Positions 1 through 10,600 of a stretch of 64,000 bases of DNA are shown in pieces. The first letter of the stretch is position 1; every line of letters starts with the position of its first letter. A model generated the notes under the pieces. It saw nothing but the letters and a program-made list of their open reading frames with translations. It had not been told where the DNA came from and did not search any database. The DNA lies in contig NC_053128.1 in assembly GCF_010015445.1 (NCBI RefSeq), positions 7,905,340 through 7,969,339 on the forward strand. The letters are read 5' to 3'. Source of the stretch: Perca fluviatilis. Taxonomy: Eukaryota > Chordata > Actinopteri > Perciformes > Percidae. The position numbers and the translations under genes are program-made.

Positions 1-287
1 CAAAGATTGTTGTTCCCATCAGTCACTCAGACACAAAAACATAGGAAAATAGGGTCCAATTTGAGAAAACCCCTTTAAGTTACCCTTTTAAGTTGAGTTT
101 TAGTATTATATTAAATCATACTTTTAGTTACAACAGTCCAAGAGTCCAACACTTTAATGTACATTGATTTGATTTTCATAGTCAACTTTTTTATATTGTC
201 AAATGGAACATAAATGTTTGTTAGAAGAGAGGAGGGTGATGCTGCAACACTGCTTCTGGTAATTGAACCTTATTTTCTTCACCACAG

Positions 288-3200
288 GTCGACCTTGTGA
301 AAAGCATACAGCGCTCCATTTATGGACTTCAAACTAACGTCAATCACGAGGTTCGGGTCCGGTGCAAAATGCTCGCTGGGAAAGAGTTTGGAGAGTTCAG
401 CGACTCTTTATTTGTGCTCGTCCCATCTAAAAGTAAGCACTCGCTGCCTGGATAGACGAAGCTGTCAGACATGCTGTTATTAAGGTTTTTCAATTTTACA
501 TTAAACCTTGAGAGGTCTATTCACGGTGATGCTCAGCTGCAGCCCTCTCCGAAAAGGTCCCGCCTCCTTTCACTGAGCATCCGAATCATTACATGAAAAG
601 AAATATTCCAGTTATTACCTGTGTGAGCTTCTCAACGTTGTAATCAGAACATGTACCAGTAGCCACGTGTGAATCCAGCTCCATTTCATCCCTAAATAGC
701 GATCATTTTACATTGATGAAAACGGTAAGCCATAGCCATTGCACAAAAACCAGCAGAAGAACAATTATCTCAGTATTAACTATCTTTTTATAGACATGTC
801 AATATTGCTTAAAGACTCTTCTGTCCTGCTTGCAGTACAAAAAAAAGTTAGAAGTTGATCCAAGGTGTACCGGAGACGTTTTAGAGCAGAGACGCCCCAA
901 CAGTCATTTCCTGTATCTGTGTCACGTGGGTTTCGCCACTGCCTCGCCTTTTTAGTAGACTAGCGGCAGGTCCTGAGTTTAGTCCAACGGGAGAAGTGAG
1001 CGTGAACACAGATTATGTCCGATTCTTTCGTCCCATAGTCACCAAAATAAATATTGGACCCGTTTTTTTTTTTTTTTTAGAAGCCACATATCTCCAGGAC
1101 ATTCTGACACTAAAACACAGATAAGCTAACGTCAACTAATGTTCGCTAACGCCTTAACACAACTTATTCTCGTAAAATGGTAAATAGGGTTTTTGGCCGT
1201 GTAAATATCTAATGTTAGCAAAAGAAAGTATTTATCAATTATGCCAATATAACTTTTCATCCATCCACACGACGTTCACTACACTTTCAAACGAGGCCAC
1301 GGCCATTTAGGAGACAGGCAGTGTGTACCGTTTAAAGTGCTCATATTATGCTCATTTTCAGGTTCATAATTGTATTTAGAGGTTGTACCAGAATAGGTTT
1401 ACGTGGTTTAATTTTCAGAAAACACCATAAATGTGTTGTACTGCACATTGCTGCAGCTCCTCTTTTCACCCTGTGTGTTGAGCTCTCTGTTTTAGCTACA
1501 GAGTGAGACATCTCACTTCTGTTCCATCTTTGTTGGGAGTCACACATGCGCAGTAGCTAGGTAAGGACTACTAGCCAGTCAGAAGCAGAGTATGAGGGCG
1601 TGCCACGCTAGCAGCTAGGCGAGCATTGTAACGTGTGTTACAAAGTGACCACGTTTGTCTCTGAAGTAAAGGCTGGACTACAATAGAGCTGTTTGGAGCA
1701 GTTTGTGAACAGTGTTTTCTCTTGGAGATGGTAAGTCCCTTTGGGGGGGACTTTGGGCTTTTTCACTTTGTAAACCTATAACGTGCACAAAAAGATATAT
1801 AATAGAATAAAGGAAAGGGGAAAAGCCAAAAAGCATAATATGAGCACTTTAATACCATTGGCGCAGCGTGTAATGCTCTTTAGTGATAGAGAATCTTTGG
1901 GCGTACCTCCATTTCTTTACCCAAATAAAGATGGCAGCCGTAAAAGAAGGCTGCTTACTGCATTAAAAGACTTGCTACCTCTTGGCTCTGTGAGGCTGTA
2001 CTTAGTGCTTTGAGCTAAATGCTAACATCTTCATGCTAACATGCTCACAATGCCAATGCTAACACGCTGATGTTTGCTCGCAGGCAAAATGTTCATTTCA
2101 GTTTAGCATATTAGCATGCTAAAATATGCACAGCTGAGGCTGATGGGAATGCCATTAGTTTTGCAGTTATTTGGTCATAAATCAATGTGTATATATCATT
2201 TGGTCAAAAGTATGGGGACTACAAATTACACTTCATCACGCATGTCAAGTGGTGGACTAACTGAATGACCAAACAATTTATGTAATGTTTGTAAGAGATG
2301 CACAAACTGTTCTGCTGTGAATCTTATGTTATAAGGAAAATGCACAATATGATACAATACAGTAGCAATTATAAAAGATGCTAACTATTTGATATCAGAG
2401 AATGGTACAGGTCTGAATCAGGTTATTCTAAAGCTCCTTTCAGACAGCCCCCTCATTACAAACAGTAAATGCAATGGCAAATTTACATAAGCCTCTTATC
2501 TGAATAAGCGCCTGAGCCACTTGTACGGAACATTTTATGTCTGAAGGACAGATCCTCTACATTAACAGATAAATAAAGCAAGAAAAATAAGCGATGTTAT
2601 GTATTTCATATCTGAAAAGGGCTTCTGTGATGCATGGATTTGTCAACAGGAACCCTAAACATAGCCTTTCATGGCCTGTTTTTCAATAAACCATTTATTT
2701 ATATTGATGATTTTCGGATGTAATGTATGAAAGCATATACGTAATTTGTGTGCATTTCTTTCCCCAGTTTCGAGCTTACCAGTGGTGGCCTTGCTCGTCT
2801 TTGGTGCCCTGTGCTTAGTGACCATCATGATGTTAGTGATCATATCGCAGCAGGAAAAGTGAGTATTTCACAACCATCCGGATTTCTGTGTAGGTGTGAA
2901 TAGAAGGTTGGAGGAAATGAGGAAGTGCAGTCTGCTGCTCTGTTAGCAGTACACTGTGTGGGCTGCTAGACCTTGAAAATCATCAGGGGTGTCTTTCAAA
3001 GCTATTAAACAGCGAGACATCCTGTACATCTGCTCAGCTATGTTTATACTGAAGTGTGTTTTTTTTAATTTTTTTTATTGCTATTTATGTGTTTTATTTT
3101 TTTATTTCCCTAAGGTTGATGGTTTTTCTTTTGCCTCCTGTTCCTGGACCTAAAATAAGAGGAATTGACCCTGAACTACTCAAGGTATTTATCTCAATGT

Positions 3201-4880
3201 TATTATGCGGGACCATGCCTTGTCCTAATTTACTAGTACACTCTGTATTAAAGTGATTCTTCAGCTTAAATGGAACAGGGAAACCATTTTCAGAAAACGT
3301 TCCCAGCTGAGCTTTTGACTTAATTTTTTACGTTTAGTTTTTTTAAATAAAAAGAATAAAAACCTTGGTCTGTCGATTTGGTCATCTGTACATTTTGTCG
3401 TCATTCCCAACTTTGAAAATTAAAACTTAAAGAATGATTTCACCATAATCACACAATTCCTAAACACGTTTAGGGCTGACCGTTTGCTAAAAGACACCAT
3501 TATAGAGGACTTGAAGAAACTCGCTAGCTTAGCAACAATAACACTACAAACAACCCATAATGCTTTTCACTTCAAGTCCAAGGTGATGTCTTGAAATGTC
3601 TTGTTTTGTCAGTCCAAAACCCCCCCCCGAAAATGATCAGCTCAATATGATATAAAACAGAAAAAAAGAACAGGAAAAGTCTATCTTCGAGAGGTTGAAA
3701 ACAGCATTTTTGCGTGAAAAATTACTTCTACGATGTGGCCGGGTTGGCTCAGTGGGTAGAGCAGGCGCACATGTACTGAGAGGTTTATATAATAAACCTG
3801 AGGTGTGAGGATTTCCTGCATGTCTTCCCCCACTCTCTCCCCCTAGCTGTCCTGTCAAAAATGAAAGCTGGAAAAAAGCCCCAAAAAAATGACTTCTACG
3901 ACAAATCGGTTATCAAAATAGCTGCCGATGATTTTTTTTCTCTCTGCCGACTAATGGATTAGTCGGCTCTAATCGTGAGCGTGTTTTATCGTAACGCCAT
4001 CGTATCGACTCTCTTTTCTTTACCACAGAAAGGGAAGCTGCGGGAGTTGACATCCATCCTGGGCGGCCCTCCTGATCTGAGGCCGGAGCTGTACTACAAC
4101 GACCCGTGGGTGGAATTCATCGACCTGGACATAGAGGAGCAGAACGAGCGACTGACGGACCTGGACACGGACCGTCTGGTGGAGCGCTCGCTGTCCTCCG
4201 GCAACTCTCCCCTGTCCATCGGCTTCAGAGACAACGACGACTCGGGCCGGGCCAGCTGCTGTGACCCCGATCTCCCCAGCGAGCCGGAAGCGTCGCCGTT
4301 CATTCGTCTGATCCCAAACCAAACCCGATGCGAGGACCCGTCGCGCCCGACCGCCTGCGAGCCGAGCCCCCCGGTCCAGAGCCCCACAACCGGGGAGCCT
4401 CGGTCTGTAGCACCGGGCCGAGAGGCGCTGTACACCAAAGTGAGCGAGGTGAGGCCTTCTGGCAAAGTGCTGCTGTCGCCCGAGGAACAGACTAGCCGAG
4501 ACACCGAGAAAGACGCCGCGGCGCAGAAAGAGAAAGACAAAAACCAGTTCCGGCTCCTGGTGGTGAATCCGGATCCCGCCGGTTACACCTCAGAGCTCAA
4601 CGCAGGGAAAATGAGCCCTGGATTGTCCACGGGAGACACGAGCGAACCCTGCCAGACAGGCGGAGACTTGAGCTATTCACCATCCCGCGAATCGGATGGC
4701 ACCCCCATGTCCCCTCTTTCCCCCGCGCCGGTCTACACCGTGGTCGAGGGTGTCGACAGGCAGAACAGCCTTTTACTGACTCCCAACTCGACACCAGCCC
4801 CCCAGCTGGTAATCCCAAAAGTCATGCCGACGCCAGGCGGCTACCTGACCCCTGAGCTTATGGGAAGCATCACGCCCTAG
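288..4880 (+). CDS. ghrb: Growth hormone receptor, C-terminal part (four exons; 5' end outside window)
   Basis: Single-pass class I cytokine receptor that binds growth hormone at the cell surface and signals through JAK2/STAT5. Coding exons, all with GT-AG junctions and consistent phases: 288-432, 2768-2858, 3115-3184 and 4029-4880; 385 residues are present. Exon 1 ends the second fibronectin domain with the GHR version of the WSXWS motif (FGEFS). Exon 2 is the transmembrane segment. Exon 3 carries box 1 (LLPPVPGPK). Exon 4 opens with the box 2/ubiquitin-dependent endocytosis region (DPWVEFIDLDIEE), then a DSGRASC degron-like motif and tyrosines in YTKV, YTSE, YSPS, YTVV and YLTPE contexts. 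The intracellular tail resembles teleost type II GHR as I remember it, so ghrb is the likelier paralogue. The family call is firm; the a/b assignment is less so. The ligand-binding N-terminus lies upstream of the window. Confidence 0.93.
433..2767 (+). other. ghr intron with MITE and GCTAACATGCT-type repeat
   Basis: Non-coding. It contains a 521-bp inverted-ended element (listed separately) and, at about 2010-2130, a low-complexity GCTAACATGCT-like dispersed repeat common in fish. A poly(T) tract lies near 1063-1078. I see no other gene. Confidence 0.6.
1332..1852. mobile_element. MITE with 21-bp perfect terminal inverted repeats and TTAA ends
   Basis: The ends TTAAAGTGCTCATATTATGC (1332) and GCATAATATGAGCACTTTAA (1852) are perfect inverted complements over 21 bp. 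Both ends carry TTAA, the target preferred by piggyBac-type transposases. There is no coding capacity. Class assignment from TTAA alone is tentative because TTAA is self-complementary and could be part of the repeat itself. Confidence 0.75.
2768..2858 (+). CDS. ghrb: ghr transmembrane exon
   Basis: Encodes a stretch of about 24 hydrophobic residues (core VVALLVFGALCLV) followed by a polar QQEK stop-transfer end. Acceptor CCCAG and donor GTGAGT are clear, and the exon is phase 1 in and phase 0 out after two carried bases. This is the conserved separate transmembrane exon of GHR-family genes. Confidence 0.92.
3471..3971. mobile_element. hAT-like element hosting a tRNA-derived SINE (3727-3870)
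   Basis: The left end TAGGGCTGACCG and right end CGGCTCTA resemble the TAGGGCTG termini of fish hAT MITEs. Inside is a SINE with a pol III A-box-like GGCTCAGTGGGTAGAGC and a CTGCATGTCTTCCCCCACTC tail. The same SINE family recurs inverted at 11195-11355. Outer boundaries are approximate because no clean 8-bp duplication is seen. Confidence 0.5.
4029..4880 (+). CDS. ghrb: ghr cytoplasmic tail exon with stop codon
   Basis: Codes the last 283 residues, starting KGKLRELTS directly after box 1 and ending at TAG (4878-4880). It is GC-rich and acidic/proline/serine-rich. It holds the JAK-proximal box 2 region and six tyrosines that could dock STAT5 or SHP2. The conserved DSWVEF core of mammalian GHR reads DPWVEF here. 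The out-of-frame ORFs on both strands across this exon are shadows of its GC-rich codon use. Confidence 0.93.
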   Translation, partial: KGKLRELTSILGGPPDLRPELYYNDPWVEFIDLDIEEQNERLTDLDTDRLVERSLSSGNSPLSIGFRDNDDSGRASCCDPDLPSEPEASPFIRLIPNQTRCEDPSRPTACEPSPPVQSPTTGEPRSVAPGREALYTKVSEVRPSGKVLLSPEEQTSRDTEKDAAAQKEKDKNQFRLLVVNPDPAGYTSELNAGKMSPGLSTGDTSEPCQTGGDLSYSPSRESDGTPMSPLSPAPVYTVVEGVDRQNSLLLTPNSTPAPQLVIPKVMPTPGGYLTPELMGSITP

Positions 4881-6980
4881 GTCAGCGGTGAACTTGCATA
4901 AAGTTAAGACTTTTCAATCCAAGGCACGGATAAGCTTAGGAACAGTCTCGGAGAGTGACTATTAAGGGGGCCCAAGGTTGAGTGTTGAATATCAGGTCTC
5001 CTAAAATACTTGGAGGACATCTGTGCCTGTCCTGCCAGCTGCCACCACCTCTGTCCACCCCCCACCACCCCGACATGGCTGTAAAGGGTTAGTTGCAGGT
5101 TTGGTATGAGGGATGGAAGAGCATGTAAAAATGTGGGGGTTTTTTTTCAGCAAAATGGCAAAGAGAAAGTCTATCATTCATAGGGTTTGGCATCGTTTGG
5201 ATTCTAACAATTCCAATTCTGATTCTTCTTTTGGATTCCGGTTCTTATCAATTCCGATTCTCTGAGGGATGGAGTTGAATCGGGCCACATGCTCATTTCA
5301 CAGATGAGAGGAAAATGGTATTTTGATTCAAGGGTGATTTGCAGTTTTACTGGGCTTTTTCTATGTAAAATAAAGCCACGCTGACTGCAACCAGGGCTTT
5401 AAATTAACTTTTTTAATCACCAGCCAACATGGCTTGTAGATTTTTTAATTAACCAGCCAATCAGATTTACCACTAGCCACGTTTTTTTTTTTTTTTTTTT
5501 GCCTAACTAACTTTACTGTAGTTTCAGCCCGAGTGGTTTGTTTGGTTCCGTTCGTCTTATCCTTTTCAGCGTAGCTCGTAATCGCTAGGCACGTGGCTAA
5601 CAGTTGTCTGACACATCACAACTTACTGTTCATGGGAAATGTAGGATTAGCACCACAAGCAGTGTTGTCAGATAAATATTACCTTTCCAAGGCAAAAACA
5701 CACAAAACCGTCCCAAATTTCTTGGCAGAAAAGAGATCAATCCGGAAACACTGACTTGTCGCATCGTTTCTGCACCCTGCCGATTCAAACAGACACCTCG
5801 CTTCATTCATCACCAGCCAAATTGGCTAGGTACTTTAAAATGTTACCCACCAAAGTTTACTTTTACCCGCATTTGGCGGGTGTCAATTTAAAGCCCTAAC
5901 TGCAACACAACAAGCCCACGGAAGTACGTTGGCCGCTACGGAAATCCCAAACTTGCGCATTAAACTTGGATCTGATGATCAGATTCTAAACCAAATTTTC
6001 GAAACGATTTCATTAAAAAAAACTAAATATTCCATTGGAAACATAATGTTTGAAACGACTCCAAGTTGTAACCGGTTCTCGATGCCGTCCCTATCATTTG
6101 GAGTCAAATTTCTGTCTAATGTCCAATATTTACTCTCCTTTAACTCGTCTGGTTTGGTTTCTGAAAAATATTTGTCTCTTCTAGCAGCTAAATGCTCTAC
6201 AGTCTTCACCAGCTAGTCACTCATTTTGAGTGTCTGCAGTTTGGTGCTATAAGCCAAAACAGGCTAAAAAGCTCTAAAGAGTTGCAGAGTTGGTGGCAAT
6301 TTTCTGTGGTTTTGTCACTAGGAGTCCCATCTTTGACATTATAGGTAGTCATTTAGTTCAGTGTTCACATAGAAAATATTGAAATAAGCTTTAAATAAGA
6401 GTACATTTAATTGTACCGTCACATGGTTCCTTCTTATCATCTTGTACATATCAAAAGCTTTCATTTTGATAAAATCAGGTCATATCTACTCTGTGAATGT
6501 TCCTTTTATGAATCCAACATTTTTGTATGCTTTTCATAATGTTTTCATTCCTTTTTCAGGCTTTACGGTCAATATTGCCACATGGAAAATGTTATTTAAC
6601 TGATAAGAAACTCAGCCTTTTTTTATACTCAGCCTTATTGGGGTTCATATATCATGTCTGTGCCAACACATGAAAAGTAAAATGCAGCATGGCATGTAAA
6701 ATGATCACCTGAAAATATTGGATGCTTATTCTTTTGATGCCATTAACATAGCATACCCTATTTTTTTTTATTTATTTTCTAAACTTTGAAATGTTTTCAG
6801 AGCCGACAGCCGAAATAATTTGAATTGTCAGTCTTATGCTCAGTCAGTGTTTTTTCTTTTTGAGTGCATAAGTTTGTATTTTTCAGTTGCTTTCTGGTTG
6901 GCATACATTTCATGCAAATTTGTAAAGTTACTGCGTTATAACTGATCAAGTGTAACAAATAAACAACTTTCATACTTTAT
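4881..6980 (+). other. ghrb: ghr 3' untranslated region (inferred)
   Basis: A gene-free stretch after the ghr stop. A canonical AATAAA at 6958-6963 sits in an AT-rich, TG-rich context just before ccdc152 upstream sequence, so the mRNA probably ends near 6980. A hAT MITE lies inside. A short pair of opposite-strand ORFs near 5930-6216 has no recognisable domain and is rejected. Confidence 0.55.
5392..5898. mobile_element. hAT MITE in the ghr 3'UTR with perfect 8-bp target duplication
   Basis: Left end CAGGGCTTTAAATT and right end AATTTAAAGCCCTA are inverted repeats. They are flanked by the 8-bp direct duplication ACTGCAAC (5384-5391 and 5899-5906). This CA/TAGGGC end plus 8-bp duplication is diagnostic of hAT transposition. 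It is 507 bp and non-coding. Confidence 0.88.
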
Positions 6981-7679
6981 CCCATTTGTCTTGTTATTAA
7001 TAACAGCTTGTACGACATTTCAAATGTTGTTAGAGTGTACTAAGAGGAATACTTTTATTCAATGGTGTAAGAAGTAGGCCTACACCTTTTTTTATATCAA
7101 AGTAGCAGCAATGCATTGGGAAAATACCCTATGTAAAATACTAAGGTAGGAGATAAATGTCCTGCGTTGAAATTGGAATGTTAATATCCATTAACAGTAA
7201 AATGTTATTGTAAAACAAATATTGATGTATACCATGTAAATCTGAATGTAAACACACACATATATGCTCTGTGAAATATAACACATTTTGTTGATTTAAG
7301 TCTATACTTTGCTCTGATATGTTGCTAAAAGTACAGTATTTGTGCATCAAACGGAAATACTAAAGTACCTCACAATGTATTTCAATAACATAATCATATT
7401 TCCAAATTTTTTTAGTAATTGCAATCAGTTTCGGACCTGTGCTCCAACCTACAGAAATGAATATTTCTTTTGTGCACGAGCTCATAAGCATAACGTCGTT
7501 AAGTTAACCGTTTACCAGCACGTGCAGTTAAGTGTAAGCTAGCTTCAACAACAACTGTGTAGCCATATATTTTATTTTTCTAGCTTAACGTTAGCTAGTG
7601 TAACTTTAAGGGAAACTGAAGCAGTAACACGATAGTATTACTTTTACTACAGTCGTTTGCTCTTTCTTAGACTAGTAAA
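6981..7679 (+). other. Intergenic region and probable ccdc152 promoter
   Basis: No gene. AT-rich sequence changes near 7530-7670 to TAACGTTAGCTAG-type repeats directly before the first ccdc152 codons. No TATA box is placed convincingly. Confidence 0.4.
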
Positions 7680-10600
7680 ATGATAAAGTTAAACTGTGTG
7701 AATCTTGACAGGTTCATGGAGGACTTTACTCAACTAGAACAGGTAACGTTTAGGGTAGCTAACGTTAGCTAGCTAGCTAACGAAGGTATTAAACCGTATT
7801 AAACCTATTTGACATTTAGCAAACGTTATGCTAACTAAATAAGGGATGTCCGTCCGGTTTTCACTTTGTTGGACTCAAGTTTCAAAAGGATGAGACTGAG
7901 AAACAGTTCCTCACATACAGATAATTATATTATTTTAATCTGACACTTTCAAATAAATTAATGTTATGCAATTATCTCCTAAACCCTGCTTGACATTAGC
8001 CACTAGTTTGCTTATATGGACGCTACCATATTATCTGGGATCTATTAAATACACTCCAAGATGACAGTGGTCATTAGTAACGTTGACTATAACGTTAACT
8101 ATTAGCTACCTTACACATATACCTCCTTGAGGGGCCATTGTGAAATAAAGAAAAGTTTTGCTAAGTGTGAAGTGTGACTTAGAGTAACGCCACTCACTTG
8201 ACTTGACTTTTATCAACCAGAAAATTACAGAGGTTACTGGCAAAAACAACGTGTTGGAGATCATGTTGGAGGATGCCAACAGACTCGTGAAATTCTATCT
8301 GGCCAAGGAGAAGTGTGTGGTTGAGGGTGAGTTTTTATCCTTCTCGTTTGAAAACTGCAGGTACACACTGATTTAACGTTTCTACTAACGTTACAGCGTT
8401 AGTTTTGATTTGTTTTTTGTAAATGTCCCTCTCCTGGCGACTTAGCTGAATGACCTCCTGAACTGACAGCTGGAGACGTCACTCCAGCTGTCAGTTCAGG
8501 AGATGAAATCCCAAAAAAATGTCAAATGTAGAGAGGGGCTGCTAGTTTAGATAACGGTAATCTAATGTCTAATACATTGTCATGCAGTTAAACATTTAAA
8601 GACAGATGAGAGTTATAGCAACAAATGACAGTGTTTTACTCTAATGCAGGGGTCTTCAATGTTTTTTAAGCCAAGGACCCCTAAACTAAAAGAGAGATGG
8701 AGCAGGGACCCCCTACTGTATATATTGTATACAATTAAGCTAAACTGGGCCTACAATGACGTGGCTTTTTAGTGCATACTACTAAGCTATTCATTATTGT
8801 TGACATGATTTTATAAATCATGTTTTAATATTAAACATGTGGCGCAGTCAATCCTTAAGATGAACTGTATCTTTGTGACTACCTTACCTACAGGCCAGTA
8901 AGCCAGTATCATCAATGTTTTTTTTTCTTCACAAATAGGCTGATATATATTTGCTAATAATGTTGGACTCATGTCAGGACATTTTCAATTTTTTTCTTTT
9001 TACTTTTACTACAATAATTTGGTGGCCCTCTTGCAGTAACTCTGAGGACCCCCTAGGAGTCCCGGACCCCCTAGGGGTCCCGGACCCCCTGTTGAAGATC
9101 TCTGATCTAATGTGTATGGAAAATACTAGATGAGTGAGTTTAAGTTTGTATATAGTGTGTGGTAAAGCCAGGCAAACAATACATTAAAAAAATACATTTC
9201 ATTGGCTAACCCATAAACTTTATGCCCCTCATTGAGTTATTTTATTCTGGAACCTGAACCTAAAAACATCAAACCATCAGTGAAAAGTGGCTAATTGTGT
9301 GGCTGTACCTGTTGCAGAGAGAGACAGTCTCCTGGTCACTGTGAACAGACTGCAGCAGACTCTGCAGGAGCAGTGCAACCTCAGAGGTGAGTGTAATAAC
9401 CTGCAAGACATACCCCTGGATACTTACAAGACTCAAGTCAGTCTTTTTCAGGGTGAAAAAATATGCAACTAATTGCTAACATTAGGTCCTAAGGGATATG
9501 GCTGTTATACATAGGCATAGGCACACAGACATATGACATCCACGAACACATATATATATACTACAAAACTACAAAGGAAGATATCAAAAGTGTGCCCTTG
9601 CAATAAAGTTAGTTTGTAGCATGTTTAAAAAATGCAGAAAGGTGCAATGGTATCGTAGTGCAAGAGAGTGTCAGCACAAATACCTTGCCACGTCTATTCA
9701 AGTACAACAGGCTACACAATATATCAAAAACAGAATAATCATTGTTCAGTCCAGTCCAGGGTAGTCCAGGGTAGTTTATGTGTATGTATAAAGGCACCCA
9801 GATGAAGGCATGGTTCAAAGGGCAGTGTGCATAATATGCCAAATTGTGATTTTTGGTGCTTTGTTTTTATTGATGGGGATACATGTTCTACTGTCAAACC
9901 TACATTAATTCAAGACAAAATACAATGTTTTATGATAATAAAGAGGTATAGGCTGTGAATTTGTGTTATTACATTATATGGGTCACATAACAGTGATATA
10001 ACCAAAAGCCACAATCGTAAATAACCCCACAGCACCACTGCTATAGTAGTTTACATATAGTCAGTCAGTGGTGGAAGAAGTATTCAGATCCTTTACTTAA
10101 GTGAAAGTACTAATATCACACTGTAAAAATACTCTGTTACAAATAAAAAAAAGTCCTGCATTGAAAATGTCACTTAAGTAAAAGTAAGTACAGCATATTC
10201 AAGGAAAAAAAGTACTCAATGCAGAAAAAATCCTCCCATTTTAGAAACTGGAAACGATCCAAGCAGTTCTGTCGATCAACTGAGTGATAATTTCAGCTGT
10301 ACTTGTAGGCCGTTATATTGTTGGGTATTTTCATTTATAATTAAACATCATATTTTATAAACTACATGTTGTGTGTGCAAACATCTTGAATGTGTAAAGT
10401 AACTAAAACTGTCAGATGAATGTAGCGGAGTAAAAAGTACAACATTTCTCTCTGAAATGTAGCGGAGTAGAAGTAGAAAGTGACATGAAAAGAAAAGACT
10501 CAAGTAAAGTACAAATACCACAACATTTGTACTTAAGCGCAGTGCCTGAGTAAATGTACTTAGTTACATTCCACCACTGCATATAGTAAAATTACAGATG

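Larger units (their letters stand above)
7743..9317 (+). other. ccdc152 introns 1-2 with hairpin and hAT MITE
   Basis: Non-coding apart from the exon at 8221-8326. They contain a perfect 21-bp-stem hairpin (8455-8502) and a hAT element (8647-9104), both listed separately, and TAACGTTAGC-type short repeats near 7750-7785. Confidence 0.55.

Noticed and set aside
3734..3870. Possible tRNA gene (GGCTCAGTGGGTAGAGC)
   Set aside because: It has the A-box half only, followed by a SINE-type body and no acceptor stem; the same sequence recurs inverted at 11195-11355.
4020..4540. Minus-strand ORFs of 100-148 codons opposite the ghr tail
   Set aside because: Shadow frames of a GC-rich coding exon with no recognisable domain.
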